14,495 nucleotides of DNA, taken from assembly GCA_041619575.1 (NCBI GenBank), contig JBFKDP010000072.1, positions 1 through 14,495 on the forward strand, given 5' to 3'. Source of the DNA: Litorivivens sp041619575. GTDB lineage: Bacteria > Pseudomonadota > Gammaproteobacteria > Pseudomonadales > Spongiibacteraceae. The notes beneath the pieces are model-generated. The model was not told where the DNA came from. It was given only the letters and a program-made list of their open reading frames with translations, and searched no databases. Shown here in pieces: positions 1 through 7,338 of this stretch. The position numbers and the translations under genes are program-made. Within the stretch, counting starts at the first letter, position 1; every line of letters starts with the position of its first letter.

Positions 1-1433
1 AACTGCTCGAAGGCTACTGCCAGTGGGCTGGTTCCGCATTGGCTGGCCTGGTCATCGGTAACGTGAGGCACAACCGTCACGTCGCCGTAGTAGGCATTTT
101 TGCCAGGGCCTGTCGCCGCCGTATTGACCCAGGGCACACCGAGCACGCTGCCATGCAACTCGATAAACTCTTCCAGGCTCTGAGCGCTGTTCCACTCAAA
201 AAACTGATTAATTAAGCGCGAGTTTTCAGCATTCACATCCCGCAATGTGTAGGCCTTGGCATAGCTCCATTCAAAAATGGTCACGCCAGACACGGCAAAT
301 TCCAGCATCGGGCCGTAGTGAGAGCGATAAAGTGTTCGCGATTCTTCGGTCAAACTGCCGTCATCCTCTTTCACCATAATGGTGATCGGTACGGCTTCCA
401 TCGGCACAAATTCACCGTCATAGAGATACTGCGTCGGATCAGCAGGGTTCAGTGTCAGTTCGTAAAAGCCAAAGCGGTAGGCGGTGGATACGGTATGACT
501 CCAGGCAAACTTGTCGTTGAAGCCAATCAGCACTGCCGGCACACCGTAGAGAGATGCACCCATAATTTCTGTATTACCGACATTCAGGTGGCTCAGATAC
601 AAGCGCTCAGTCCCGGTCCAGGGGAAGTGAGGATTGCCAAACAGCATCGAGCGACCGGTAGCAGTTGCCTTGGGACCCAGCGCATACATATTACTGCCGA
701 TATCCAACTCCCCACCCAGCGGAAACGGCAGCGTATCTTTGGGAATATCGGCAATAGCAGGAGCGATTACCGGAACCGGTACATTAGTCGCGCTGGGAGG
801 CTCCGCGCCCGCGATTTCGTTGACGAAGACTGACGAGCTGGCCAACAGGCCCAGGCGGTAATAGCGACGATACATATCGTCTTCAGTAATTTCCTGCAAC
901 CACGCTTCGTTGCGGCAGTCCGCATGACGGCCCGGGTGTTCACCGGCCTTGATCTCGTTCAGATAGCGATTAAAGCCCGCAGCAAAACCCTTGGTGGCTG
1001 CCGCCGCCTCCGGCACGATGTCAGCCTTCAACTTCGCCACAGCCTCGTCGGTTGCCATCAGCTTCCAAAAGAAATCCGAATCGACAGGCGCCGCATTGGA
1101 ACCATTGGCCACAATGAGGTATTTCGGTCCATTGCGCCCGAGATACCGAGCGCGTTCGCCGCGAATGGTGATCAGGTCGTCGAGCAAGACGCATAGGTTG
1201 TCTTCGGCGTGAACGTAGCCATAGCCAAAGCCCATGCTGGCATAGTCTCTGGCATTGATATGAGGAATACCAAAGGAGGTACGGTGCACGGTTACATCGT
1301 AGGTGAGTTCAGGTTCGCCCCCGGAATGACTACCGGTTGGCGTTGGAGTCGTGCTGCTACTGCTGCTTGAGTTACACCCCGAAAGAGTAAGCGTCAGAAA
1401 GGAAAAAACGGTCAACCACTTCCAGTACTGCAT
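1..1433 (-). CDS. Penicillin-acylase-family N-terminal nucleophile hydrolase, lipoprotein (3' end outside window)
   Basis: The frame is open from the ATG at 1433 to the window edge (about 477 codons), so the C-terminus is missing. The N-terminus is a lipoprotein signal with lipobox LSGC (Cys20), followed by a Ser/Thr/Pro linker. Asn at +2 suggests outer-membrane sorting. The region from about residue 45 matches the alpha subunit of penicillin acylases (TSFGIPHI, GYGYVHAEDNL). An IG-SNMYALGP junction puts the presumed catalytic N-terminal Ser at residue 247 (codon 693-695). The beta-subunit motifs NPHFPW and RSHYGPML follow. Family members cleave themselves before this Ser and hydrolyse amide bonds of penicillins, acyl-homoserine lactones or related acylated compounds. 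The substrate here cannot be told from sequence. AAGGGA lies about 8 bases before the start. No neighbour on the same strand is close enough to form an operon: a terminator separates it from sat. Confidence 0.9.
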   Translation of the reverse strand, partial: MQYWKWLTVFSFLTLTLSGCNSSSSSSTTPTPTGSHSGGEPELTYDVTVHRTSFGIPHINARDYASMGFGYGYVHAEDNLCVLLDDLITIRGERARYLGRNGPKYLIVANGSNAAPVDSDFFWKLMATDEAVAKLKADIVPEAAAATKGFAAGFNRYLNEIKAGEHPGRHADCRNEAWLQEITEDDMYRRYYRLGLLASSSVFVNEIAGAEPPSATNVPVPVIAPAIADIPKDTLPFPLGGELDIGSNMYALGPKATATGRSMLFGNPHFPWTGTERLYLSHLNVGNTEIMGASLYGVPAVLIGFNDKFAWSHTVSTAYRFGFYELTLNPADPTQYLYDGEFVPMEAVPITIMVKEDDGSLTEESRTLYRSHYGPMLEFAVSGVTIFEWSYAKAYTLRDVNAENSRLINQFFEWNSAQSLEEFIELHGSVLGVPWVNTAATGPGKNAYYGDVTVVPHVTDDQASQCGTSPLAVAFEQ

Positions 1434-1577
1434 TCAACAGTCCCTTATTCACAATTATTATTCACTTGCAAACAAACCCCAATCAGCTTCCAAAGCCCAT
1501 TGATGTTTCCAGCGAAAACATGGATTGTGAGGGTGGGGCGATGCTACTGCAACGTTTGTCATCGTTTCGTAACAAAT

Positions 1578-1605
1578 AAAAAACCCGGCAGCGCCGGGTT
1601 TTTTT
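1578..1605 (-). terminator. Rho-independent terminator of cysC-sat (symmetric, could work both ways)
   Basis: An 8-base GC-rich stem (1582-1589 with 1593-1600, core CCCGGC/GCCGGG) has a 3-base loop. It is flanked by six A on the left and seven T on the right. Read on the minus strand, it lies 18 bases past the sat stop codon and ends in a T run, so it should end the cysC-sat transcript. The rest of 1434-1577 holds the leader of the acylase gene, where I found no convincing -35/-10 pair. Confidence 0.9.
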
Positions 1606-1623
1606 AAAGTCCTTCTGCCAGAC

Positions 1624-2814
1624 TTATTTCGCGTCCAGTGCCTGATAGTAGTCCATTAGGATCTTGGCGACTTCCGGGCGGGAGAACTCAGGCGGCGGTG
1701 CAATACCCTGCCCCAGCATTTCACGCACCTTGGTGCCTGACAGCAATACGAAGTCCTCTTTGTCGTGATCTGGCGCATCGCGCATCATTACGACCTTGTT
1801 GAGTTTCTTCGAGTAAGCAGTGTGATCCGCCTTGTAGATTTCGATACCCAATGCATCAGCGGGCACATCATCGAAGATTGTCTGTGCGTCAAAGGCACCG
1901 TAGTAGTCGCCTACACCCGCGTGGTCACGGCCAACGATCAGGTGGGTACAGCCACAGTTCTGACGGAAGACAGCGTGCAATACCGCCTCGCGCGGACCGG
2001 CATAGAGCATATCAAAACCGTAGCCGGTAACCATGGCACTGTTCGGTGGGAAATACACTTCCACCATCTTACGGATGGCAGCATCGCGGACGTCGGCAGG
2101 GATATCGCCGGGCTTGAGCTGTCCCAGCAGCATGTGGATCAAAACACCGTCGGCATTCAGTTGTTCGCGAGCCATATGGCACAGCTCTTCGTGCGCACGG
2201 TGCATCGGGTTACGCGTCTGGAATGCGACGACAGTCTCCCAGCCACGCTCAGCGATTTCATTGCGAATTTCAACCGCTGTACGGAAGGTGTCGGGGAAGT
2301 CCGTCTGGAAGTAGGAGAAGTTCAAGACCTCAATGGCGCCGGACAGCATAATATTGCCCAGGCTCTTGAAGGTCTTAACGCCAGGGTGATCCGCATCCAG
2401 TGTGCCGAAGATATGCTCGGCCATAAACTCGATCTGCTCACTGCTGACCGATTCCACAGCATCGACATCCATAACTGCCAGAATTGGATGGCCATCGACA
2501 TTAGGGTCACGCAGGGCAATGCGGCTGCCGGCTTCAATGCCGTCGGCTGAAGATGTCAGATTGACCACTGGCACGGGCCAGAACAGGCCATCAGCCGTTT
2601 TCATATGCTCGGCAACGCTCAGAGAGTCCGCCAGATTCATGTAACCGCTCAGGGGCGTAAAGTAGCCAGCACCAAGCATAACCGCGTTGGCAGCAGCAGC
2701 AGAGTTGAGCAAGAGCGAAGGCAGCGTCTCTGCCTCGGCCTGCAGGGCGTGGTGTTTTTCGGTGTTGTAGACAAACAGCGGCTTGAGCTCATTGGCGCCG
2801 TGGGGTTTGATCAT
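1624..2814 (-). CDS. sat: Sulfate adenylyltransferase (ATP sulfurylase), homomeric Sat type
   Basis: Converts sulfate and ATP to adenosine 5'-phosphosulfate (APS) and pyrophosphate in the cytoplasm, the first step of sulfate activation. The 396-residue product has the nucleotide-binding signature QTRNPMHRAHE at 199-209, with the HxxH motif, and VGRDHAG at 294-300. Both are hallmarks of the single-chain Sat family rather than the CysD/CysN heterodimer common in enteric Gammaproteobacteria. The C-terminal LLSGTKVREML also fits. The start at 2814 is chosen because ACGGAG lies 7 bases upstream. An upstream in-frame start at 2880 would add 22 unlike residues from the spacer. It lies 138 bases downstream of cysC on the same strand and ends at a strong terminator. 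No kinase domain is fused; CysC is separate. Confidence 0.97.
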   Translation of the reverse strand: MIKPHGANELKPLFVYNTEKHHALQAEAETLPSLLLNSAAAANAVMLGAGYFTPLSGYMNLADSLSVAEHMKTADGLFWPVPVVNLTSSADGIEAGSRIALRDPNVDGHPILAVMDVDAVESVSSEQIEFMAEHIFGTLDADHPGVKTFKSLGNIMLSGAIEVLNFSYFQTDFPDTFRTAVEIRNEIAERGWETVVAFQTRNPMHRAHEELCHMAREQLNADGVLIHMLLGQLKPGDIPADVRDAAIRKMVEVYFPPNSAMVTGYGFDMLYAGPREAVLHAVFRQNCGCTHLIVGRDHAGVGDYYGAFDAQTIFDDVPADALGIEIYKADHTAYSKKLNKVVMMRDAPDHDKEDFVLLSGTKVREMLGQGIAPPPEFSRPEVAKILMDYYQALDAK

Positions 2815-2890
2815 GTGGTTGCTCCGTAGTCTGGATTGCTTGCTAAGTTCGCTTTCAATAATTTTACCGCCCGGCTGCACGCTGGACGGG

Positions 2891-2942
2891 AAACGGAAGA
2901 CGCAAAAGACTTAGCCGTACTGGCGGCTCCCATCTTCCGTTT
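2891..2942 (-). other. Nested inverted repeat in the cysC-sat intercistronic spacer
   Basis: Perfect 10-base arms (2891-2900 and 2933-2942; TCTTCCGTTT and its complement) enclose a second 5-base stem (2913-2917 with 2924-2928, AGCCG/CGGCT). In the cysC-sat mRNA this could fold into a structured element between the two coding regions. The inner stem is followed on the minus strand by only a broken T run (AAGTCTTTTG), so it is at best a weak terminator or an mRNA-stability element. Function is inferred. Confidence 0.5.
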
Positions 2943-2952
2943 AGCCTCTTCC

Positions 2953-3564
2953 TCAAATAATGCCGCGCTTGCCCATCTCTTCGAGTAGCACTTCAACTTC
3001 CTTCTCCAGGCTCATTTCATGGCTGTTCAGCACAATTTCTGGAGATTCAGGCGCTTCATAGGGATCATCAATACCGGTAAAGTTTTTGATTTCACCCGCG
3101 CGAGCTTTCTTGTACAGACCTTTCGGGTCACGCTCTTCGGCCACCGACAGAGGCACATCGACGTAGACTTCAATAAAATCCATATCGCCTTCAGCATGCA
3201 GCTTGCGCACATTGTCGCGGTCTTCGCGATAGGGGCTCACAAAGCTGGACAACACGATAACGCCCGTGTCGACAAAGAGTTTGGAAATTTCACCAATACG
3301 GCGAATATTTTCTGCGCGATCTTCTGCGCTGAACCCGAGGTTTTTATTGATGCCCAGACGTATGTTGTCGCCATCGAGACGATAGCAGATATGACCCCGC
3401 TCGATCAGTGCCTTTTCCAAGGCCACGGCTACGGTGCTTTTGCCTGAACCGGACAAGCCCGTAAACCAGAGGGTCGCGCCTTTTTGTTTCAGCAATTTCT
3501 GGCGGTCGTCGCGGCTGACTTCACCGTCGTGCCAGTGCACATTGGTCGCTTTCTGCTCGGTCAT
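2953..3564 (-). CDS. cysC: Adenylyl-sulfate (APS) kinase
   Basis: Phosphorylates APS with ATP to give PAPS (3'-phosphoadenylyl sulfate), the sulfonate donor for sulfotransferases and the substrate of PAPS reductase. The 203-residue product has the Walker A P-loop GLSGSGKST at 36-44. It also has the APS-kinase motifs LDGDNIRLGINKNLGFS (63-79) and FVSPYR (108-113), with the Ser at the position of the family's phosphorylated serine. The lid segment is KGLYKKARAGEIKNFTGIDD (148-167). Length is typical of stand-alone CysC. An ATG at 3576 is also in frame, but GGAG sits 7 bases before the ATG at 3564, so that start is preferred. It is the first gene of the cysC-sat unit and diverges from the LysR gene at 3737, so that regulator may control it. 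Confidence 0.96.
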   Translation of the reverse strand: MTEQKATNVHWHDGEVSRDDRQKLLKQKGATLWFTGLSGSGKSTVAVALEKALIERGHICYRLDGDNIRLGINKNLGFSAEDRAENIRRIGEISKLFVDTGVIVLSSFVSPYREDRDNVRKLHAEGDMDFIEVYVDVPLSVAEERDPKGLYKKARAGEIKNFTGIDDPYEAPESPEIVLNSHEMSLEKEVEVLLEEMGKRGII

Positions 3565-3600
3565 TGTGTTCTCCATAGTCCGTATTCACGTGTTCAGACA

Positions 3601-3624
3601 AAGGTTCAGCGCAGGCTGAGCCTT
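3601..3624. repeat. Inverted repeat in the predicted cysC leader
   Basis: Ten-base arms (3601-3610 and 3615-3624) match at nine positions around a 4-base centre GCAG. It falls between the predicted cysC promoter and the cysC start codon, so it is either a leader hairpin or a second protein-binding dyad. No T run follows, so it is not a terminator. Confidence 0.45.
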
Positions 3625-3636
3625 GATAAGGCGGCC

Positions 3637-3665
3637 ATGATACGGCTGGCTTATCCATAAGTAAA
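3637..3665 (-). promoter_or_regulatory. Predicted sigma-70 promoter of cysC-sat
   Basis: On the minus strand TTTACT (3660-3665) and TATCAT (3637-3642) are separated by 17 bases, matching the -35 and -10 consensus at 4/6 and 5/6 positions. Transcription would start near 3630, giving a leader of about 65 bases before the cysC ATG. Prediction by eye only. Confidence 0.45.
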
Positions 3666-3678
3666 ACGGGTTATTGAG

Positions 3679-3703
3679 ATACTTAGTATCGATTTTATCG
3701 ATA
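3679..3703. promoter_or_regulatory. Overlapping dyads, candidate LysR-type regulator operator
   Basis: Two overlapping inverted repeats stand out. ATACT-T-AGTAT is at 3679-3689 and TATCGAT-TTT-ATCGATA (perfect 7-base arms) at 3687-3703. T3680 and A3692 fit the T-N11-A spacing typical of LysR-family sites. The element lies about 49-73 bases upstream of the predicted cysC transcription start, the usual activator position for this family, and 34-58 bases before the LysR start codon, suiting autoregulation. That the neighbouring LysR protein binds here is an inference. Confidence 0.55.
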
Positions 3704-3736
3704 GTGATTTCTGTCTTGCTGACGTAGAATCCCTCC

Positions 3737-4618
3737 ATGAACTATACCCTGCGGCAACTCACCATCTTTCTCGCAGTGGCGCGGCACGAGAACGTCTCCC
3801 GTGCAGCCACTGACCTGAATCTCTCTCAATCTGCAGCCAGTGCCGCCCTGCAGGCCCTGGAAAAGAACTACGGTGTTTCCCTATTCGAGCGCCAAGGCAA
3901 CAAGCTGCAGCTCAGCCCTGTGGGTCACAGCTTGCGTAAGGAAGCTGAAATGCTCTACACCCACTGTCTGCAGTTTGAGCAGACCCTGCATCAGCACGGT
4001 GATCTGGGACACCTGCGGGTAGGCGCGAGCTTTACCATTGGCAACCACCTAGTGGTTCGCTACCTCGCGGACTACCTGACGCACTACCCTGACGCCGATG
4101 TTGATCTCGATACCGCCAATACGCCGGAGATCGTTAGCAAAGTACTGAACTACGAGGTGGATGTCGGAATGATTGAGCGGGAGGTCCAACACCGCGACCT
4201 GGAACTCATTCCCTGGATGGAAGACGAGCTCGTGGTATTCTGCAGCGCAGACCACCCACTGGCCCAACGAAAAACCCTGAACAATCGCGACATCAAAAGC
4301 GCCCGCTGGATACTTCGCGAGCCGGATTCCGGGGCGCGCCACACCTTCGATCGTGCCCTTGCCGAGTTGCTACCTGAGATCAATATTTACCGAGAATTTC
4401 GCCACAATGAAGCCATCAAAAGCGCGGTTGAATCCGGCCTGGGAATTGGTTGTCTGTCTCAGGTGGTTCTGCAGAACGATTTTCGCAGTGGCAATCTGGT
4501 GCCGCTCAAGCTGGCGAGCCGGAACATGCGTCGCCGTTTTTACTTCGCACTACCTCGCAAGCGGCATAACAAGGCATCGGTAGACTACTGGATTGAGCTT
4601 TGCCGGCAGCAGCAATAA
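3737..4618 (+). CDS. LysR-type transcriptional regulator, YeiE-like
   Basis: A 293-residue LysR-family DNA-binding protein. The N-terminal winged helix-turn-helix covers residues 1-60 (LRQLTIFLAVARHENVSRAA, then LSQSAASAALQALE and FERQGNKLQLSP). From about residue 92 comes the periplasmic-binding-like effector domain (GASFTIGNHLV, VDVGMIE, WILREPDSGARHTFD, GLGIGCLS). From memory the pattern is close to E. coli YeiE, which has ASSTIGNY, WILRERGSGTR and GLGISCLS at the matching places. YeiE has been linked to sulfite/sulfur homeostasis, which would suit its position divergent from cysC-sat. A TAG stop at 3725-3727 limits the start to 3737 or later; no clear Shine-Dalgarno precedes it. It is convergent with the sulfotransferase gene. 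Family call is firm; the sulfur role is inferred. Confidence 0.9.
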   Translation: MNYTLRQLTIFLAVARHENVSRAATDLNLSQSAASAALQALEKNYGVSLFERQGNKLQLSPVGHSLRKEAEMLYTHCLQFEQTLHQHGDLGHLRVGASFTIGNHLVVRYLADYLTHYPDADVDLDTANTPEIVSKVLNYEVDVGMIEREVQHRDLELIPWMEDELVVFCSADHPLAQRKTLNNRDIKSARWILREPDSGARHTFDRALAELLPEINIYREFRHNEAIKSAVESGLGIGCLSQVVLQNDFRSGNLVPLKLASRNMRRRFYFALPRKRHNKASVDYWIELCRQQQ

Positions 4619-4665
4619 GGATTGCGCGGGTATAGACAATGGACAACGCCCAACGTGACACTAGA

Positions 4666-4700
4666 GCCCGCCTGAAAGGCGAGCCCCACTACTTGCGGGC
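4666..4700. terminator. Hairpins between convergent LysR and sulfotransferase genes
   Basis: GCCCGC at 4666-4671 can pair with GCGGGC at 4695-4700. A competing small hairpin, CGCCT-GAA-AGGCG, lies at 4669-4681. The spot between two convergent stop codons suggests transcription termination, but neither side has a T run, so the call is weak. Confidence 0.3.
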
Positions 4701-4702
4701 GG

Positions 4703-5875
4703 CTAAAGGTACTGCGCCCGGTACTCGGCAAACTGCTTTTTCAAGCCCTCTTCGCTAAAGCCGAACTGCTCCAAAGTGTACTCGTGGCTCGGCCGGTCTT
4801 CGCGTTTGTTGTCCTCGCGCCACTTTTCCATAGCGGCGTGAGCTTCATCGGTAAACTCCATACCAATAAAATCATATACCGCCTGCGCCGGTTTGAACGG
4901 GTCGGTGACTGTATCCTTATACCAGACATCGATAAAGGCGTCGGGCTTGGCGTTGCGCGTATGCAAGGTGTGCAGCATGCCTCTTGCGTATTTTGCCGCC
5001 CATTGCTCACCCACCACTTTAGGGTCAGGGTTTTCGGCGCACATGACCCAGAGGTTGTAGTTCATACTCGCCGCGGAGGGGATAGTCTGCAAGGGGTCGC
5101 GGTGAGTCTGAATTATTTTTGCATCAGGGAAAACACGCAGTAGCGTCGCCACATGATGAAGGTGGTGCGGCGTTTTCAATATCCAGCGTTCGGCCTTCTG
5201 CCCCTGCTGCTTTTTCTGCCACTGCATAAACTGGAGCAGGCGCTTCAGGTATTCATAACCGGGCGTGTTGTCGTGGCTGTCATTCCATTCGCCATAACTC
5301 GGTACATTGCAAAAGGCATCGGGCACGGTGCTATAGAAACTGTGCTCAAGTAGCATAATGTCTTCGTCGGCGGCCATCGGGTCCATCGGGTGAATCGACG
5401 CCAGTTCGGGATTAGCCTCCAGCATGGCGGCTACTTCTGCCTTGGCTTCCACCACCCGCTGATCCTCACCTTTAAAGTCCCAGTCCATATAGGGCGCAGG
5501 GTTTCGCACTTCGTACCACAGTGGCGCATAAAAGCGGGAATCGCTCGCGAGAATTCGGTGAAACATGGTCGAACCGGTACGCTGCAAGCCGATAATCACC
5601 ACCGGCGCACTGACTTGCTCGTCAAGAATTTCCGGATGCCGGGCAATCCAGGCTTCGGTGCGAAGGCGGTTACACAGCAAATTCAGAATACGTTGATATT
5701 GGGTAAAGCGGCCCACCGCATTCAGGTTAGCTTCTTCATTGAGCGATTTGATCAGGACTTCGTAGGGCTCGCGAAAAGACTCATCGCCAAAATCGCTCAA
5801 CCCGGTTGCCTCTCTTGCGGCATCCAGCAGGCCATCAACACTGATTTCTACATCCGGAATTTGTTGTTCTGTCAC
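4703..5875 (-). CDS. Sulfotransferase family protein (Sulfotransfer_3 type, PAPS-dependent)
   Basis: A 390-residue cytosolic protein with the PAPS-binding signatures of sulfotransferases. The 5'-phosphosulfate loop VVIIGLQRTGSTMF spans residues 92-105. ILKTPHHLHH is at 232-241, and the 3'-phosphate segment IIQTHRDPLQTIPSAASM at 254-271. Members transfer sulfonate from PAPS to hydroxyl groups of lipids, sterols or other small molecules. The acceptor here is unknown, and some family members remain uncharacterised. The start is a GTG at 5875, supported by GGAG 8 bases upstream. It lies 39 bases downstream of the DUF1214 gene on the same strand, so they are probably one transcript. cysC and sat, the PAPS-making genes, lie within 1.2-3 kb, which supports a real PAPS-using role. 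Confidence 0.88.
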   Translation of the reverse strand: MTEQQIPDVEISVDGLLDAAREATGLSDFGDESFREPYEVLIKSLNEEANLNAVGRFTQYQRILNLLCNRLRTEAWIARHPEILDEQVSAPVVIIGLQRTGSTMFHRILASDSRFYAPLWYEVRNPAPYMDWDFKGEDQRVVEAKAEVAAMLEANPELASIHPMDPMAADEDIMLLEHSFYSTVPDAFCNVPSYGEWNDSHDNTPGYEYLKRLLQFMQWQKKQQGQKAERWILKTPHHLHHVATLLRVFPDAKIIQTHRDPLQTIPSAASMNYNLWVMCAENPDPKVVGEQWAAKYARGMLHTLHTRNAKPDAFIDVWYKDTVTDPFKPAQAVYDFIGMEFTDEAHAAMEKWREDNKREDRPSHEYTLEQFGFSEEGLKKQFAEYRAQYL

Positions 5876-5914
5876 TACGACTTCTCCAATGCTGTCTACA
5901 TCAATTACTGCGTT

Positions 5915-7027
5915 TCAGGACTTGAGGCTGCTGGTTTTAACGACCCGGGTATTCGGGTGCACAATGTCATCCGCGCCAATCCAGCGAAAAGCCAGGGTGC
6001 CCTGGCGATGCCCTGCCGTGGTCAACCAATTGGGGTGACCCGGGTCCGTTGCGCAAATAACAATCTGCACACTGCCGTCATCGTTATAGATTGCCGTGTG
6101 TTTGTTGACGTGAATTTTGAGGTATCGGTAGTCGAGGGATTCCATCCAGTAATTGTCGACCTGCAGGTTCCAGTTATCACATTCAGGAATGCGGGGCACG
6201 TCAACAACCAGCGCTTCATCCTCTGCCAGGTCGTAGTAACTGTGGTAGTAAAAAATATTGGGGTCGCCACCAATTTTCTGGCAATAGGCCTGATCCGCAG
6301 GCGGCAACTCATTGGGCTTGTCGAGAAAGGACTCCGCCCAATCCGCAAACAGCTTGGCCGTACCCTGTACAAAACCTGCTGTCTTTTGCAGGTTAAGCGC
6401 TAATTGTTCGGGGTCGAGCGGCGCCGGAATAACTCCGTCCTCAGCAATACGCTCGATTTTCAGGTCCGCGGTTATTTCAGATTTGCGATCAAGAAAGGTC
6501 TGCCGCACCAGAACCGCAATGGTATCTTCGGTTATTTTTAGCCAATTGCCTGGCTTGGGTTCGCGGCTGAGAATGATTTCAATCCGGCCATCGGCATCGA
6601 CTTCCAAGCCACCGTGAGTATCGAGCGAGCCGACTGAGCGCATATTGCTGTCTTCGTCTTCGTATCCGCCGGCAATGGCAATCAAGCCCAGGTAGGCAAC
6701 CGAACCACGAGTGCCGGTAATGCGGTAATCGTACTGTCCATTGATCTCGGCACGTTGATAGTAATTATCGGGATTATCGGCACCAATCTTGGCCGTTTCA
6801 TGGGAAGGACGGTAAAAGGTGGGGAAATCACGGTCGCTGCACTCCATAAACATGTCGAGTGCTATACGAGTCAGGCGCGTCAGGTAGCGCCAGCCCTCGG
6901 CGCGAGTAAAAGCGTCTGCAGGTGCCTCGGGGCGCAGTATCTGCTGTCCGGTTTCTTTGAGGGAGTCGCAGAACGCTGCCCAAGCGGTGCCGTCAACGAC
7001 AGATTGCACAGTATCTTTTTCACTCAT
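5915..7027 (-). CDS. DUF1214 domain-containing protein
   Basis: A 370-residue protein of unknown function. The C-terminal part, about residues 255-350, has the look of DUF1214. It holds NIFYYHSYYDLAEDEALVV, then WNLQVDNYWMESLDYR, then ICATDPGHPNWLTTAGHRQG, a beta-rich stretch ending in FRWI. The N-terminal part is acidic and mixed alpha/beta, with no signal peptide or membrane segment, so it is likely cytosolic. The start at 7027 has GGAG 8 bases upstream (CTGGAGAGCTGCAA). It immediately precedes the sulfotransferase gene, so the two probably act on the same compound, but no reaction can be named. In other bacteria DUF1214 proteins occur beside lipid- or steroid-handling enzymes; that is general recollection, not something seen here. 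Confidence 0.82.
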   Translation of the reverse strand: MSEKDTVQSVVDGTAWAAFCDSLKETGQQILRPEAPADAFTRAEGWRYLTRLTRIALDMFMECSDRDFPTFYRPSHETAKIGADNPDNYYQRAEINGQYDYRITGTRGSVAYLGLIAIAGGYEDEDSNMRSVGSLDTHGGLEVDADGRIEIILSREPKPGNWLKITEDTIAVLVRQTFLDRKSEITADLKIERIAEDGVIPAPLDPEQLALNLQKTAGFVQGTAKLFADWAESFLDKPNELPPADQAYCQKIGGDPNIFYYHSYYDLAEDEALVVDVPRIPECDNWNLQVDNYWMESLDYRYLKIHVNKHTAIYNDDGSVQIVICATDPGHPNWLTTAGHRQGTLAFRWIGADDIVHPNTRVVKTSSLKS

Positions 7028-7050
7028 TTGCAGCTCTCCAGAGGCTTCTT

Positions 7051-7080
7051 ATCATGCGTGAGGATTCTGGCAAATGTCAT
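7051..7080 (-). promoter_or_regulatory. Candidate promoter for the DUF1214-sulfotransferase pair
   Basis: On the minus strand ATGACA (7075-7080) and CATGAT (7051-7056) are 18 bases apart, resembling -35 and -10 boxes. Transcription would start near 7044, just ahead of the ribosome-binding site. The 110-base gap to the upstream gene on the same strand shows no clear terminator, so read-through from the GNAT-trmH operon is also possible. Confidence 0.3.
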
Positions 7081-7137
7081 CGCGATGAGCATCACCCAGA
7101 CAGGTGAAACAGTAGAGGCGGGGCGCCAGGCTGCTGA

Positions 7138-7338
7138 CTAAAGCACGGGGTAGCGAATGAGAATGAAGACAACCTGCGCCAGAGCAACTAGTGAAACGCC
7201 GCCCCAGACATAGGGCAGGGTCTTGTCTGGCGTGAAAAGTCCTTGGGTTACCTGGCCCTTATTGGTGATTGCGTGAGCAACCGTCCACGCAGTATGCAGG
7301 AGCAACAGCATGGCGATTACTATCCAGGTCATGCTCAT
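7138..7338 (-). CDS. Small two-helix membrane protein, unknown function
   Basis: A 66-residue hydrophobic protein with two predicted transmembrane helices. These are about residues 4-23 (WIVIAMLLLLHTAWTVAHAI) and 43-62 (VWGGVSLVALAQVVFILIRY), joined by a polar loop containing NKGQVTQGLFTPDKT. I do not recognise a family. The ATG at 7338 overlaps the TGA of the upstream gene as ATGA, which fixes the start better than the longer reading from 7455, whose first 39 residues only repeat antisense-like low-quality sequence. Translation is probably coupled to the HEAGH membrane protein, suggesting the two form a complex or are needed in fixed proportion. Confidence 0.75.
   Translation of the reverse strand: MSMTWIVIAMLLLLHTAWTVAHAITNKGQVTQGLFTPDKTLPYVWGGVSLVALAQVVFILIRYPVL

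Noticed and set aside
318..1212. Several plus-strand open frames of 70-170 codons
   Set aside because: They are shadows of the penicillin-acylase-family gene, which has a continuous minus-strand frame with signal peptide and catalytic motifs.
1765..2550. A 261-codon open frame on the plus strand
   Set aside because: It is antisense to sat, whose catalytic motifs are intact; the reading looks like a codon-usage shadow.
5390..6403. A 337-codon open frame on the plus strand
   Set aside because: It lies antisense across both the sulfotransferase and DUF1214 genes, has no recognisable domain or ribosome-binding site, and the minus-strand proteins show clear family motifs.
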